A program made the translations under genes and the position numbers. 19,689 bases of DNA, taken from positions 1 through 19,689 of the forward strand of contig CALANW010000090.1 of the NCBI GenBank assembly GCA_937926145.1. The letters are read 5' to 3'. The DNA comes from an uncultured Ruminococcus sp. Its GTDB lineage: Bacteria; Bacillota; Clostridia; Oscillospirales; Ruminococcaceae. Shown here one piece after another: positions 1 through 7,517 of this stretch (the first letter of the stretch is position 1; the number at the start of each line of letters is the position of its first letter). The notes beneath the pieces are model-generated. The model saw nothing but the letters and a program-made list of their open reading frames with translations. It did no database searches and was not told the origin of the DNA.

Positions 1-75
1 TCCTACTTCTTTTGATATTTCTTCGATTAAGTATTTTAAAATAAGATCTTTAAAAGTTATATTATTTTCATTCAT
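1..75 (-). CDS. N-terminal fragment of an unidentified protein, cut by the window edge
   Basis: On the minus strand an ATG at 75-73 opens a frame of 25 codons without a stop that runs off the left edge. It begins MNENNITFKDLILKYLIEEI. An AGGTG stretch about seven bases upstream of the ATG is a plausible ribosome binding site. The visible residues look like an amphipathic helix (DLILKYLIEEISKEV), as at the start of many small regulators, but no family can be named. The fragment is only about 19% GC by hand count, far below the genes after position 449, so it may belong to a compositionally different or acquired segment. It is divergent from the operon at 449. Confidence 0.45.
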   Translation of the reverse strand, partial: MNENNITFKDLILKYLIEEISKEVG

Positions 76-238
76 AGCAACACCTACTTAAAGTTATGTT
101 GTTTTTATTTATTTTATTATTGTTTAAATCTATCAAATAGCAGTTTCTTTAAATAAAATCCTTCATAAAAAATCTTTTCTTTGCAATAAATTACTGTAAA
201 AATTATGGGATCTATAGTTGATTTTTACTAAAAAATAA

Positions 239-267
239 TTGACAGCTTTTTTTGCTTATGGTAAAAT
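239..267 (+). promoter_or_regulatory. Sigma-70-type promoter of the solute-binding protein / hybrid kinase operon
   Basis: A perfect -35 TTGACA (239-244) is separated by exactly 17 bases from TAAAAT (262-267). Transcription would start near 274, giving a leader of about 175 bases before the ATG at 449. The leader contains the inverted-repeat element at 323-424, so the mRNA could fold into a large hairpin between the start site and the ribosome binding site. Confidence 0.75.
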
Positions 268-322
268 GATAATGGTTTTTATGCAATTTTTCTATAAAAA
301 AATTCAGAGTTTTACTCGTTTT

Positions 323-424
323 ATACTAAAAAACAATTAAAAACTATACAAAAAATCGAGTATGATCTCGAATATATGGATCATGCGATGATTTTTTGTC
401 TATAGTTTTATTGGTTTTGGGTAT
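323..424. repeat. Imperfect terminal-inverted-repeat element, possibly a diverged relative of the two MITE-like copies
   Basis: The left arm contains AAAACTATACAAAAAATCG (340-358) and the right arm GATTTTTTG-TC-TATAGTTTT (390-409). Inside is a second small inverted repeat, ATGATC/GATCAT. The outer ends read ATAC (323-326) and GTAT (421-424), and the arms can be aligned out to these ends with small gaps. The GACAAAAAATC block followed by a TA-containing arm and ATAC/GTAT ends matches the architecture of the elements at 7541-7670 and 12288-12383, although the outer 20 bases differ. It could instead be a local regulatory hairpin. It lies in the 5' leader of the operon. Confidence 0.5.
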
Positions 425-448
425 CATATATTAATAAGGAGAACTTAA

Positions 449-1261
449 ATGTTCAAAAAAAGAACGCTCCGCTCATTTTTTGTGAGCCTGATGCTGACGG
501 CTCTGTGCTGTCTGACGCTCGTCGGCTGCTCTTCCAAGACCGACAATGAGCTGCCGAAGCTTGTTATCGGCTGCGATAACTACCGCCCGTACAACTACAC
601 CGACGAAGACGGCAAACCTGCAGGAATGGACTTTGACCTTGCAAAAGAGGCTTGCCGCCGCATGGGCTACGAACCCGTTTTTGAACAAATAGAATGGAAC
701 AGGCGTGATGTTCTCCTTGCGAGCGGAAAGATCGACTGCCTTTGGAGCTGTTTTTCAATGGACGGTCAGGAGGATCGCTATGCGTGGGTAGGGCCTTATA
801 TGTACAGCCGTCAGATCGTTGCAGTTCTGTACGACAGTCCGATAAAGCATCTGAGCGACCTTGAGGGAAAAAGCGTCGCTGTCAGAGTTGGGTCAAAGGC
901 GGAAACCACCTTTCTTGAACACACGGAAACGGGCGTTCCGCAGGTGCAGAACGTATATTGCCTGAACAGTTTGAGCGACGTTATCACCGCTCTGCGCAAT
1001 GATTATGTTGATGCCTGTGCAGGCTACGCTGCCGCTGTAAGAGAACAGCTTCGCAATGCAGGTGTTGAGTATCGCTTCCTCGATGAAGACCTTGCCCGCG
1101 CAAAGCTCGGCGTTGCTTTTTCAAAAGGCAGCGATGAGGAGCTTCGCAATAAGCTTTCGGACGCTTTGGACGAAATGCTTGCCGACGGCACGACTGCGCG
1201 TATCCTGCAAGCATACGGCGTTGATACCGACAAAGTTCTCGGAGGTGAAGAAAATGAGTAA
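449..1261 (+). CDS. Family-3 extracellular solute-binding lipoprotein
   Basis: 270 residues, a normal length for the SBP_bac_3 family of periplasmic-type amino-acid binding proteins. The N-terminus is a lipoprotein signal peptide: basic start (KKR), hydrophobic core, lipobox LVGC with Cys27 as the lipidated residue. The mature part starts with the family pattern LVIGCDNYRPYNY and continues with GKPAGMDFDLAKE (about 56-68), the conserved ligand-pocket segment, and DLEGKSVAVRVGS (about 137-149) in the second lobe. AAGGAG precedes the ATG. No ABC permease or ATPase gene follows; instead the stop region overlaps the start of a membrane hybrid histidine kinase by eight bases (ATGAGTAA). I infer that the protein sits outside the membrane and presents a ligand, probably an amino acid or similar small molecule, to the kinase rather than feeding a transporter. 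Confidence 0.9.
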   Translation: MFKKRTLRSFFVSLMLTALCCLTLVGCSSKTDNELPKLVIGCDNYRPYNYTDEDGKPAGMDFDLAKEACRRMGYEPVFEQIEWNRRDVLLASGKIDCLWSCFSMDGQEDRYAWVGPYMYSRQIVAVLYDSPIKHLSDLEGKSVAVRVGSKAETTFLEHTETGVPQVQNVYCLNSLSDVITALRNDYVDACAGYAAAVREQLRNAGVEYRFLDEDLARAKLGVAFSKGSDEELRNKLSDALDEMLADGTTARILQAYGVDTDKVLGGEENE

Positions 1262-3851
1262 ACTTCACCCCAAAAAGGTCTTCCAGTTCACGATATATAA
1301 AGCTGTAATTTTCGGCTTGATACTTCTTCTGCTCACGGCAGCGCTCACAGGTTACAAGACCGCTATCGAAACGACCGTCATCGCCGAAAACACAATGGAC
1401 ACGCTCAAACAGCAGTGTTCAAGCTTCAATAAGCTCGTTGACTCCGACCGAACGAAAGGACTTTTCCGTCTTACCGACCTGCTCCGAGATTTCAGCAACC
1501 GCTTGGTCGATGAACCCTCGCTCGCCGATGATACCATGCTCGAACAGTATGTTGACAGTCTGCGAATAAGCGGCGTTACCCTGCTCGACAGTGAACTGCA
1601 TACTCAGGCTTCGGGACATACACGGCGATTCAGCAACCCCGACTGGCAAAAAACCGATATCGGCAGCCGCTTTGCCGACATCATCAACTACCCTGCAAAA
1701 ATTTTTGCGGAAAGAACTGAGGTCAACGGCGAATATTACGATGTCTGCGCTGTCGCACGAAAGGACGAGCCCGGCATCATAATCGGATATTACAAACAGC
1801 CGTCGGGACTTATCTCCGACACTGAAAATGACCTTGAAAGTCTGCTCACGGGTCTTAACCTTGAACAAAACGGTCACTATGCTATCATCGAAGACGGCAA
1901 TGTAAGGGCAACGAGCGCTTCATCAATGCAAGACAAGAAGGTTTCGGACAATGCTGTTTTTCAGCAGCTTTCCCATATTGATCAGGACGGCAAGCTTCAC
2001 CTTATAAAAGCGAGCGGAAAACACTACTGGGGTTATCGTTCCTCATACGAGGGTTACATAATCTGCATATATTATCCGTTCGCAACGGTATTCTCGGGTT
2101 CGCTGTCTGCTTCTGCTTTTTTTGCGGCGGTATATTTCTTCTTATGCGTTCTGTTCTTCGCTCTGCGAAACCGTACTCTTTATGAAAATCAGGAAAAACT
2201 CAAAGAAAGCAACAGCCGACTGACGGAAACCGTTCAGATGCTAAAATCTCTGGAAACTATCTATTTCAGCCTTTTCTATGTTGACCTTTCGGCTGATGTT
2301 TATAACACTATCTATGTCGCTCCATGGCTCGAAAAAGCAACTCCGCAGCACGGTGCTTTCACATCGCTGAAAAGGAATTATATCGGGAACATGGTCGTTC
2401 CTTCCTACCGCAAAGAGCTTGAACACAGGCTTTCTGCCGACTTTATCCGTGAAAACCTCTGCAAAGAAAATATGACCGATGCACAAAAGAGCTTTTATAC
2501 CGACTATCAGTCTGTGCGAAACGGCGAGATGAAATGGTGCAGAATTACGATCACCGTCGTTGACTTTGACGAAGCAGGAACGCCCGTGCATATCCTTGCT
2601 CTTCTTCAGGACGTTGACCGCGAAAAGACCAAGGAAGCCGATTATCAGGCTCAGATACTCAAAGAAGCGCACGAAGCCAAAGTCGCCAACCTCGCAAAGA
2701 CGGAATTTCTCCGCCGCATCAGCCACGATATACGAACACCTATCAACGGAATCAAAGGCTATATCGATATGGCGGAAAGTCATACCGATGACCCCGAGAT
2801 ACAGGCTCACTGCCGTAAAAATATCTCCGCCGTGCTTCACACCCTGCTTGAACTTGTGAACAGCATTCTCGATATGAGCAAGCTTGAAAGTGACGAGGTG
2901 GTATTGGAAGAAACACCTTTCAATCTAACGGAACTCCTCGACGAGATAAACACCGTTCTTGAACCTCAGACATCTTCAAAGAACATCGAATATGAGATCA
3001 TACGTCAGTCTGCACTCCCCGTCAACCACCTTATCGGCAGTCCCCGCTACCTTAGCCAAATACTTATCAACATTGCGAGCAACTCGATAAAATACGGAAA
3101 ATCGGGCGGTTATCTTCGCCTTAATACCCGTCTTATTTCAAGTACCGAGCAGGAAGCCGTCTATGAGTTCACCTGCGAGGACAACGGCATCGGTATGAGT
3201 GAGGAATTCCAAAAGCACCTGTTTGAACCTTTCTCGCAAGAGGCTCAGAACGCCCGAACCAAGTACGAGGGCGTAGGACTTGGACTTTCTATCGTCAAAA
3301 AGCTTGTTGACGCGCTCGGAGGCACTATCACCTGCCACTCTGAAAAAGATGTAGGCACGACTTTCCGCGTTCAGCTTACTTTCCGCATAGATAAAGACTA
3401 TAAAGCGCCCGAAAAAGCCTCCGAAAAGAGCAACCACACGGCATTGGAAGGCAAAAATGTGCTTCTTGCCGAGGATAACGAGCTGAATATGGAGATAGCG
3501 GAATTTCTTCTCACCGACCGCGGCGCAAAGGTCACCAAAGCATGGAACGGAGAAGAAACCGTGAACACCTTTGCCGCGTCCGAAACAGGCTTTTTCGACA
3601 TCATCTTTATGGATATAATGATGCCCGTAAAGGACGGACTTACAGCGACCCGTGAGATACGTTCGCTTGACCGCGAGGACGCAAAAACCGTGCCTATCAC
3701 GGCAATGTCAGCCAATGCTTTCACCGATGATATACAGCGGAGCCTTGATGCGGGAATGAACGCACATATCTCCAAGCCTATCGATGAAGCCAAGCTGACC
3801 GCAACGGCTGAACTGCTTCTCAATGAGCGAAGCAAGGCTGTTTTATCGTAA
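1254..3851 (+). CDS. Membrane-bound hybrid sensor histidine kinase
   Basis: 865 residues from the ATG at 1254, chosen because GGAGGTGAAGAAA directly precedes it; the open frame extends further upstream but only inside the previous gene. Order of parts: first membrane helix about 16-36; an extracellular sensor region about 37-270, probably Cache-like; second membrane helix about 281-304; a PAS-like region about 325-455; a short helical linker; a HisKA dimerisation domain with the phospho-acceptor His491 in SHDIRTPINGI; an HATPase_c domain with N box about 604-612, EDNGIGMS (642-649) and EGVGLGLSI (672-680); and a receiver domain from about 734 with acidic pair Glu740/Asp741, phospho-Asp787 and Lys841. 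Translation is coupled to the solute-binding lipoprotein upstream, a likely input. No DNA-binding response regulator or Hpt protein is adjacent, so the output partner is unknown. A clear terminator follows. Confidence 0.93.
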   Translation: MSKLHPKKVFQFTIYKAVIFGLILLLLTAALTGYKTAIETTVIAENTMDTLKQQCSSFNKLVDSDRTKGLFRLTDLLRDFSNRLVDEPSLADDTMLEQYVDSLRISGVTLLDSELHTQASGHTRRFSNPDWQKTDIGSRFADIINYPAKIFAERTEVNGEYYDVCAVARKDEPGIIIGYYKQPSGLISDTENDLESLLTGLNLEQNGHYAIIEDGNVRATSASSMQDKKVSDNAVFQQLSHIDQDGKLHLIKASGKHYWGYRSSYEGYIICIYYPFATVFSGSLSASAFFAAVYFFLCVLFFALRNRTLYENQEKLKESNSRLTETVQMLKSLETIYFSLFYVDLSADVYNTIYVAPWLEKATPQHGAFTSLKRNYIGNMVVPSYRKELEHRLSADFIRENLCKENMTDAQKSFYTDYQSVRNGEMKWCRITITVVDFDEAGTPVHILALLQDVDREKTKEADYQAQILKEAHEAKVANLAKTEFLRRISHDIRTPINGIKGYIDMAESHTDDPEIQAHCRKNISAVLHTLLELVNSILDMSKLESDEVVLEETPFNLTELLDEINTVLEPQTSSKNIEYEIIRQSALPVNHLIGSPRYLSQILINIASNSIKYGKSGGYLRLNTRLISSTEQEAVYEFTCEDNGIGMSEEFQKHLFEPFSQEAQNARTKYEGVGLGLSIVKKLVDALGGTITCHSEKDVGTTFRVQLTFRIDKDYKAPEKASEKSNHTALEGKNVLLAEDNELNMEIAEFLLTDRGAKVTKAWNGEETVNTFAASETGFFDIIFMDIMMPVKDGLTATREIRSLDREDAKTVPITAMSANAFTDDIQRSLDAGMNAHISKPIDEAKLTATAELLLNERSKAVLS

Positions 3852-3884
3852 GTACGAAGCTGCCGCTAAACTTAAATTTTATGA

Positions 3885-3916
3885 GATACCGACCCACAAA
3901 GTCGGTATCTTTTTTT
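3885..3916 (+). terminator. Rho-independent terminator after the hybrid kinase
   Basis: A perfect 9-bp stem GATACCGAC / GTCGGTATC (3885-3893 with 3901-3909) has a seven-base loop and is followed by seven T residues. It lies 33 bases after the kinase stop and separates this operon from the redox operon promoter. Confidence 0.92.
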
Positions 3917-3964
3917 ATACTCAAAAATGCCTTTAAAGCATTCCAAAGAATACAAAAAGAGTAT

Positions 3965-3993
3965 TGGACATTTTCAATCTTCGGATATATAAT
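3965..3993 (+). promoter_or_regulatory. Promoter of the flavodoxin redox operon
   Basis: TGGACA (3965-3970) lies 17 bases upstream of a perfect TATAAT (3988-3993). The predicted start is near 4000, about 45 bases before the first ATG at 4044. No clear palindromic operator is visible here, so the sequence does not tell how the operon is controlled. Confidence 0.75.
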
Positions 3994-4043
3994 AGAACCG
4001 ATGAAAGAAAAAGCTTCCCAAAAGCGCCGAAAGGAGATGCCTT

Positions 4044-4298
4044 ATGCCTATGACCGATGCCGAACGGTTCGGAGAATGCCTTGATGATATCGGCTGCTGC
4101 GAAAACGAAAAGGCGGAGCTTATGCACTGCCGATGCAATGATGATATCCAAGGCACGATACGTCTGCTCCGAAAGCGCAGGCAAACTCTCCTTGATGCGA
4201 TACACAAGGAAGAAAAACAGATAAGCTGCCTTGACTACCTTGTGTTCAAGCTCAACGAACAACTTGAACAGCAGTTTGACGAAAACAAAGGAAAGTGA
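4044..4298 (+). CDS. Small Cys-rich coiled-coil protein of unknown function
   Basis: 84 residues; AAAGGAG seven bases before the ATG supports this start. The first half is Cys-rich (Cys12, 18, 19, 29, 31), with the pattern ERFGECLDDIGCCENE. The second half (about 35-80) is a charged helix with heptad-like spacing, IRLLRKRRQTLLDAIHKEEK followed by CLDYLVFKL. That part resembles the C-terminal dimerisation coiled coil of MerR-family regulators, but there is no winged-helix DNA-binding domain. The stop is four bases from the next start, so it is first in the redox operon. The clustered cysteines could bind a metal or sense oxidation. That is inference; I cannot assign a function. Confidence 0.75.
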   Translation: MPMTDAERFGECLDDIGCCENEKAELMHCRCNDDIQGTIRLLRKRRQTLLDAIHKEEKQISCLDYLVFKLNEQLEQQFDENKGK

Positions 4299-4302
4299 TA
4301 TT

Positions 4303-4995
4303 ATGACAAAAGAAAAGCTTTTTTCAAAAAGAGTATTGAGCATTCTGACAGCGCTTTTCACCGCCGCAGCTTTATCCTCCTGCGCAAGCACCGATACAAC
4401 CGTCAGCGAGAGCGAAACGCAGACATCACAGGTAATGGATAACGAAGCCGCTCAGCCGACCGAAACAGAAGCGGGAAGCATATCGGAAGCCGAAACCGAA
4501 CCTGCGGAAGCTTCCGACGAAAGCAAGACAGCTGTCGTATATTTCTCCGCAACGGGAACTACTGCGGAAATAGCTAAAATGATAGCAGACGAAACGAACG
4601 GCGACCTTTTCGAGATCGTCCCCGAAGTACCCTACACGGACGACGACCTCAACTACAACAATGACGACTGCCGCGCAAACGTTGAGCAGAATGATGATTC
4701 CGCACGTCCTGCCATTGCTGACGACCTTTCCGCTGTCAGCGACTACGATGTCGTTTTTCTCGGACACCCTATCTGGTGGGGAACAAACCCGAGAATTATC
4801 CAAACTTTCCTCGAAAGCTATGACCTCTCGGTCGCAAAGGTCTACACATTCTGCACATCGGGCGGAAGCGGCATTGAAACGAGCGTCAGCGAACTGCAAA
4901 ACCTTTACCACGAAGCAAACATCATCAGCGGAAAAAAGCTCAACGATGCGACAGCCGATGATATCCGCGACTGGGTGGAAAGTTTAAAACAATAA
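4303..4995 (+). CDS. Lipoprotein-anchored flavodoxin
   Basis: 230 residues from the ATG at 4303, preceded by AAAGGAAAG; longer in-frame starts lie inside the previous gene. The N-terminus is a lipoprotein signal ending in LSSC (Cys27), followed by a Ser/Thr/Glu-rich linker (about 28-74) of the kind that tethers a domain to the outer membrane face. The flavodoxin fold starts at about 76: AVVYFSATGTTAEIAKMIA holds the FMN phosphate loop (Ser82-Thr87), GHPIWWGTNP (154-163) and TFCTSGGSGIETS (182-194) are the flavin-ring loops typical of the Flavodoxin_4 group. It would shuttle electrons outside the cytoplasmic membrane. The short flavodoxin at 7020 in the same operon is a related, unanchored version. 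Confidence 0.92.
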   Translation: MTKEKLFSKRVLSILTALFTAAALSSCASTDTTVSESETQTSQVMDNEAAQPTETEAGSISEAETEPAEASDESKTAVVYFSATGTTAEIAKMIADETNGDLFEIVPEVPYTDDDLNYNNDDCRANVEQNDDSARPAIADDLSAVSDYDVVFLGHPIWWGTNPRIIQTFLESYDLSVAKVYTFCTSGGSGIETSVSELQNLYHEANIISGKKLNDATADDIRDWVESLKQ

Positions 4996-5039
4996 ACTCG
5001 GAATTATATAGGCTTTTCAAAAAAATTGGGAGGTTTTTT

Positions 5040-5657
5040 ATGAAAGTTCTTATAATAAACGACAGTCCGAGAGTTGGCGGAAACACCGCTCTCGCCGTGA
5101 ACGAAATGACGAAGGTCTTTGCCGAGGAGGGCATTGAAGCCGATGTTATGCAGATCGGCGCTAAGGATATCCGCGGCTGTATCGCCTGCGGAAAATGCTC
5201 CGAACTTGGAAAGTGCATCTTCGATGATGAAGTTAACGAGGCGGCAAAAAAGTTTGAAGAAGCAGACGGTCTTGTTATCGCCAGTCCAGTTTACTACGCT
5301 TCGGCGAACGGAACGCTCATTTCATTCCTCGACAGACTTTTCTACAGCTCAAATTTCGATATGTCGATGAAAGTCGGCGCAAGCGTTGTATGCGCGCGAA
5401 GAGGAGGCTGTTCGGCAACCTTTGATGAGCTAAACAAATACTTTACTATCTCGAATATGCCGATAGCTTCAAACCAGTACTGGAACTCTATCCACGGCAG
5501 AGCAAAGGGCGAAGCTGACCTTGACGAAGAGGGCAAACAGACAATGCGCATCCTCGCGCGGAATATGTCTTTCCTTATGAAGTCGATCGCGCTCGGCAAA
5601 GAAAAATTCGGTCTGCCGAAAAAGGAAAACCGCGTTGCGACTAACTTTATTCGCTAA
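5040..5657 (+). CDS. Flavodoxin-fold NAD(P)H-dependent FMN reductase / iron-sulfur flavoprotein-like
   Basis: 205 residues, with GGGAGG upstream of the ATG. The start MKVLIINDSPRVGGNTALA is the FMN phosphate-binding loop of the NADPH-dependent FMN reductase superfamily. Cys47, 50, 53 and 59 form CX2CX2CX5C, which fits the compact CX2CX2CX4-7C motif that holds a [4Fe-4S] cluster in archaeal and clostridial iron-sulfur flavoprotein Isf. ASPVYYASANGTLISFLDRL (about 80-99) is the conserved second flavin loop and helix. Cytoplasmic, no signal peptide. It is followed at 5696 by a paralogue with the same Cys spacing. A role in reducing electrophiles, quinones or oxygen species is inferred from the family and operon. 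Cluster binding is not proven by sequence alone. Confidence 0.88.
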   Translation: MKVLIINDSPRVGGNTALAVNEMTKVFAEEGIEADVMQIGAKDIRGCIACGKCSELGKCIFDDEVNEAAKKFEEADGLVIASPVYYASANGTLISFLDRLFYSSNFDMSMKVGASVVCARRGGCSATFDELNKYFTISNMPIASNQYWNSIHGRAKGEADLDEEGKQTMRILARNMSFLMKSIALGKEKFGLPKKENRVATNFIR

Positions 5658-5695
5658 GATTTTATGATTCTATTATATAAAAGGACGGGTTTTAT

Positions 5696-6235
5696 ATGAG
5701 CAAAAAGGTCGTAGTTATCTCAACGAGCCTGCGCGGAAACAGCAACTCCGAACAGCTCGCGCTCTCCTTTGCAAAGGGCGCGGAGGACGCTGGGAACAGC
5801 GTTGAATTTATCTCTCTCAAAGGGAAAAAGATAGGCTTCTGCATCGGCTGTCTTGCCTGCCAGAGCAAAGGCGAATGTGTCATAAAGGACGATGCGCTCG
5901 CTATTGAGCAGGCAGTTCTCAATGCTGACGTTGTAGCATTTTCCACGCCAATATATTATTACGAAATGTCGGGACAGATGAAAACTCTCCTCGACAGAAT
6001 GAATTCGCTCTATCCGAAGGATTACCGCTTCAGAGATGTTTATATGCTCTCGGTCGCAGCCGAGGACGAGGACTATACTCCGAAGCGCGCCGAAAGCGGA
6101 TTGCAGGGTTGGATAGACTGCTTTGAAAAGGCGGACCTCAAGGGAACGCTTTTCGTCGGCGGAATGAATGACCCCAACGATATAAACGGAAACGAAAAAT
6201 TAAACAAAGCTTATGAAATGGGTGAAAGAGTATGA
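5696..6235 (+). CDS. Second flavodoxin-fold Isf-like flavoprotein
   Basis: 179 residues. AAAGGAC upstream of the ATG is the likely ribosome binding site. MSKKVVVISTSLRGNSNSEQ carries the FMN phosphate loop, and Cys49, 52, 55 and 61 give CX2CX2CX5C with the same spacing as the preceding protein. STPIYYYEMSGQMKTLLDRM (about 83-102) is the conserved flavin loop and helix. The two probably arose by duplication, since fold, Cys motif and position are shared, but they have diverged strongly outside the motifs and this one is shorter. The TGA stop overlaps the ATG of the CMD-cupin gene by four bases (ATGA), which indicates translational coupling. A cytoplasmic oxidoreductase of unknown substrate. 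Confidence 0.88.
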   Translation: MSKKVVVISTSLRGNSNSEQLALSFAKGAEDAGNSVEFISLKGKKIGFCIGCLACQSKGECVIKDDALAIEQAVLNADVVAFSTPIYYYEMSGQMKTLLDRMNSLYPKDYRFRDVYMLSVAAEDEDYTPKRAESGLQGWIDCFEKADLKGTLFVGGMNDPNDINGNEKLNKAYEMGERV

Positions 6236-6987
6236 AAAAAATAACACAAACAGCAGGCAGAGACCAGCTCGGAGGTTTTGCCCCAGACTTCGCACACTAC
6301 AATGACGATGTTCTTTTCGGCGAAAACTGGAACAACACGGACATCGACCTCAAAACAAGATGCATCGTGACAATGGTTGCGCTCATGTCCTCGGGCATCA
6401 CCGACAACTCGCTTGTTTACCACCTCAAAAATGCAAAGGCAAACGGCGTTACAAAGGCAGAAGCAGCCGCTGTCATCACACACACTGCTTTCTATGTTGG
6501 CTGGCCAAAGGGCTGGGCAGTTTTCAAGCTTGCAATGGACGTATGGAACGATGAAGCCGCTGACGACAGTGCAAAAGCCGCTCACGAAGCTTCAATGATG
6601 TTCCCTATCGGCGAACCGAATACAGGCTTCGCGCAGTATTTCATCGGTCAGAGTTATCTCGCCCCGATATCGACTTCGCAGGTGGGCATTTTCAACGTAA
6701 CATTTGAACCGAAGTGCCGCAACAACTGGCATATCCACCATGCTGACAAGGGCGGCGGACAGATACTTATCTGCGTAGGCGGCAGAGGCTACTATCAGGA
6801 ATGGGGCAAAGAACCCGTTGAGATGCACCCCGGCGACTGCATCAATATCCCCGCAGGCGTAAAGCATTGGCACGGAGCAGCTCCCGACAGCTGGTTCTCG
6901 CACCTTGCAGTTGAAGTTTCGGGCGAAAACTGCTCGAACAAGTGGTGCGAACCCGTGGATGATGAACAGTATGGCGAGTTAAAGTAA
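6232..6987 (+). CDS. Carboxymuconolactone decarboxylase domain fused to a cupin domain
   Basis: 251 residues. Residues about 10-105 match the carboxymuconolactone decarboxylase/AhpD-like helical fold (RCIVTMVALMSSGITDNSLVYH, then AKANGVTKAEAAAVITHTAFYVG). The CXXC of AhpD is absent, so thiol peroxidase reductase activity is unlikely. Residues about 150-235 form a cupin: NWHIHHADKGGGQILICVGGRG holds His167, His169 and Gln177 as likely metal ligands, and PAGVKHWHG adds His212/His214. Such two-domain proteins are common near flavodoxins and reductases in gut Firmicutes. The start overlaps the previous stop (ATGA). It may process a small aromatic, quinone or reactive carbonyl compound together with the flavoproteins; the substrate is unknown. 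Confidence 0.88.
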   Translation: MKKITQTAGRDQLGGFAPDFAHYNDDVLFGENWNNTDIDLKTRCIVTMVALMSSGITDNSLVYHLKNAKANGVTKAEAAAVITHTAFYVGWPKGWAVFKLAMDVWNDEAADDSAKAAHEASMMFPIGEPNTGFAQYFIGQSYLAPISTSQVGIFNVTFEPKCRNNWHIHHADKGGGQILICVGGRGYYQEWGKEPVEMHPGDCINIPAGVKHWHGAAPDSWFSHLAVEVSGENCSNKWCEPVDDEQYGELK

Positions 6988-7019
6988 ACCCTTTTCAAAA
7001 ATATACGGAGGTAATCATT

Positions 7020-7496
7020 ATGAGCAAAGCATTGGTTGCATTTTTCAGCGCAAGCGGCGTTACAGCAAAGCTTGCAAAAAATCTGGCATCTGCCGCAGGT
7101 GCAGACCTTTTCGAGATCAAGCCTGAAACACCATACACAAGCGCAGACCTCGACTGGACCAACAAAAAGAGCCGCAGCAGCGTTGAAATGAGCGACAAGT
7201 CCTCCCGTCCTGCCGTTTCGGGCAAGGTCGAGAATATCGGACAGTACGATACTATCTTCGTAGGCTTCCCTATCTGGTGGTATGTTGCACCGACTATCAT
7301 CAATACATTTCTTGAACAGTATGACCTCAGCGGCAAAAAGATAGTTCCTTTCGCAACCTCGGGCGGAAGCGGAATGGGCGGCACGAACAAGGATCTCGCT
7401 CCCTCCTGCAAGGGCACAGAACTCGTTGAGGGCAAGCGTTTCCCTGCAAGCGCAAGCACTGACGAACTGAAAAAATGGGCAGAAAAGTATATATAA
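7020..7496 (+). CDS. Short flavodoxin
   Basis: 158 residues, with CGGAGG upstream of the ATG. ALVAFFSASGVTAKLAKNLA (4-23) is the FMN phosphate loop; GFPIWWYVAPTIINTFLEQ (82-100) and PFATSGGSGMGGT (110-122) are the flavin-ring loops. It belongs to the same group as the lipoprotein flavodoxin at 4303, with near-identical motif order and spacing but no signal or tether, so it acts in the cytoplasm. It is last in the six-gene redox operon. The operon terminator downstream (stem arms 7518-7534 and 7677-7694) is interrupted by a miniature element. Confidence 0.93.
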   Translation: MSKALVAFFSASGVTAKLAKNLASAAGADLFEIKPETPYTSADLDWTNKKSRSSVEMSDKSSRPAVSGKVENIGQYDTIFVGFPIWWYVAPTIINTFLEQYDLSGKKIVPFATSGGSGMGGTNKDLAPSCKGTELVEGKRFPASASTDELKKWAEKYI

Positions 7497-7517
7497 ACTG
7501 CTTCACCTCTCTCATAT

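Larger units (their letters stand above)
76..448. other. AT-rich divergent intergenic region
   Basis: This gap of about 370 bases separates the partial minus-strand gene from the solute-binding/kinase operon. It holds the plus-strand promoter at 239-267 and the imperfect inverted-repeat element at 323-424. The binding site AAGGAG for the gene at 449 lies at its right end. I saw no convincing additional ORF, and I do not recognise a riboswitch class in the roughly 175-base leader. Confidence 0.6.

Noticed and set aside
274..448. Riboswitch in the long leader of the solute-binding operon
   Set aside because: No conserved class could be recognised; the structure is explained by the inverted-repeat element at 323-424.
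1056..1253. Upstream extension of the membrane hybrid kinase frame
   Set aside because: It lies fully inside the solute-binding protein gene, and the ATG at 1254 has GGAGGTG in the right place followed by a membrane helix.
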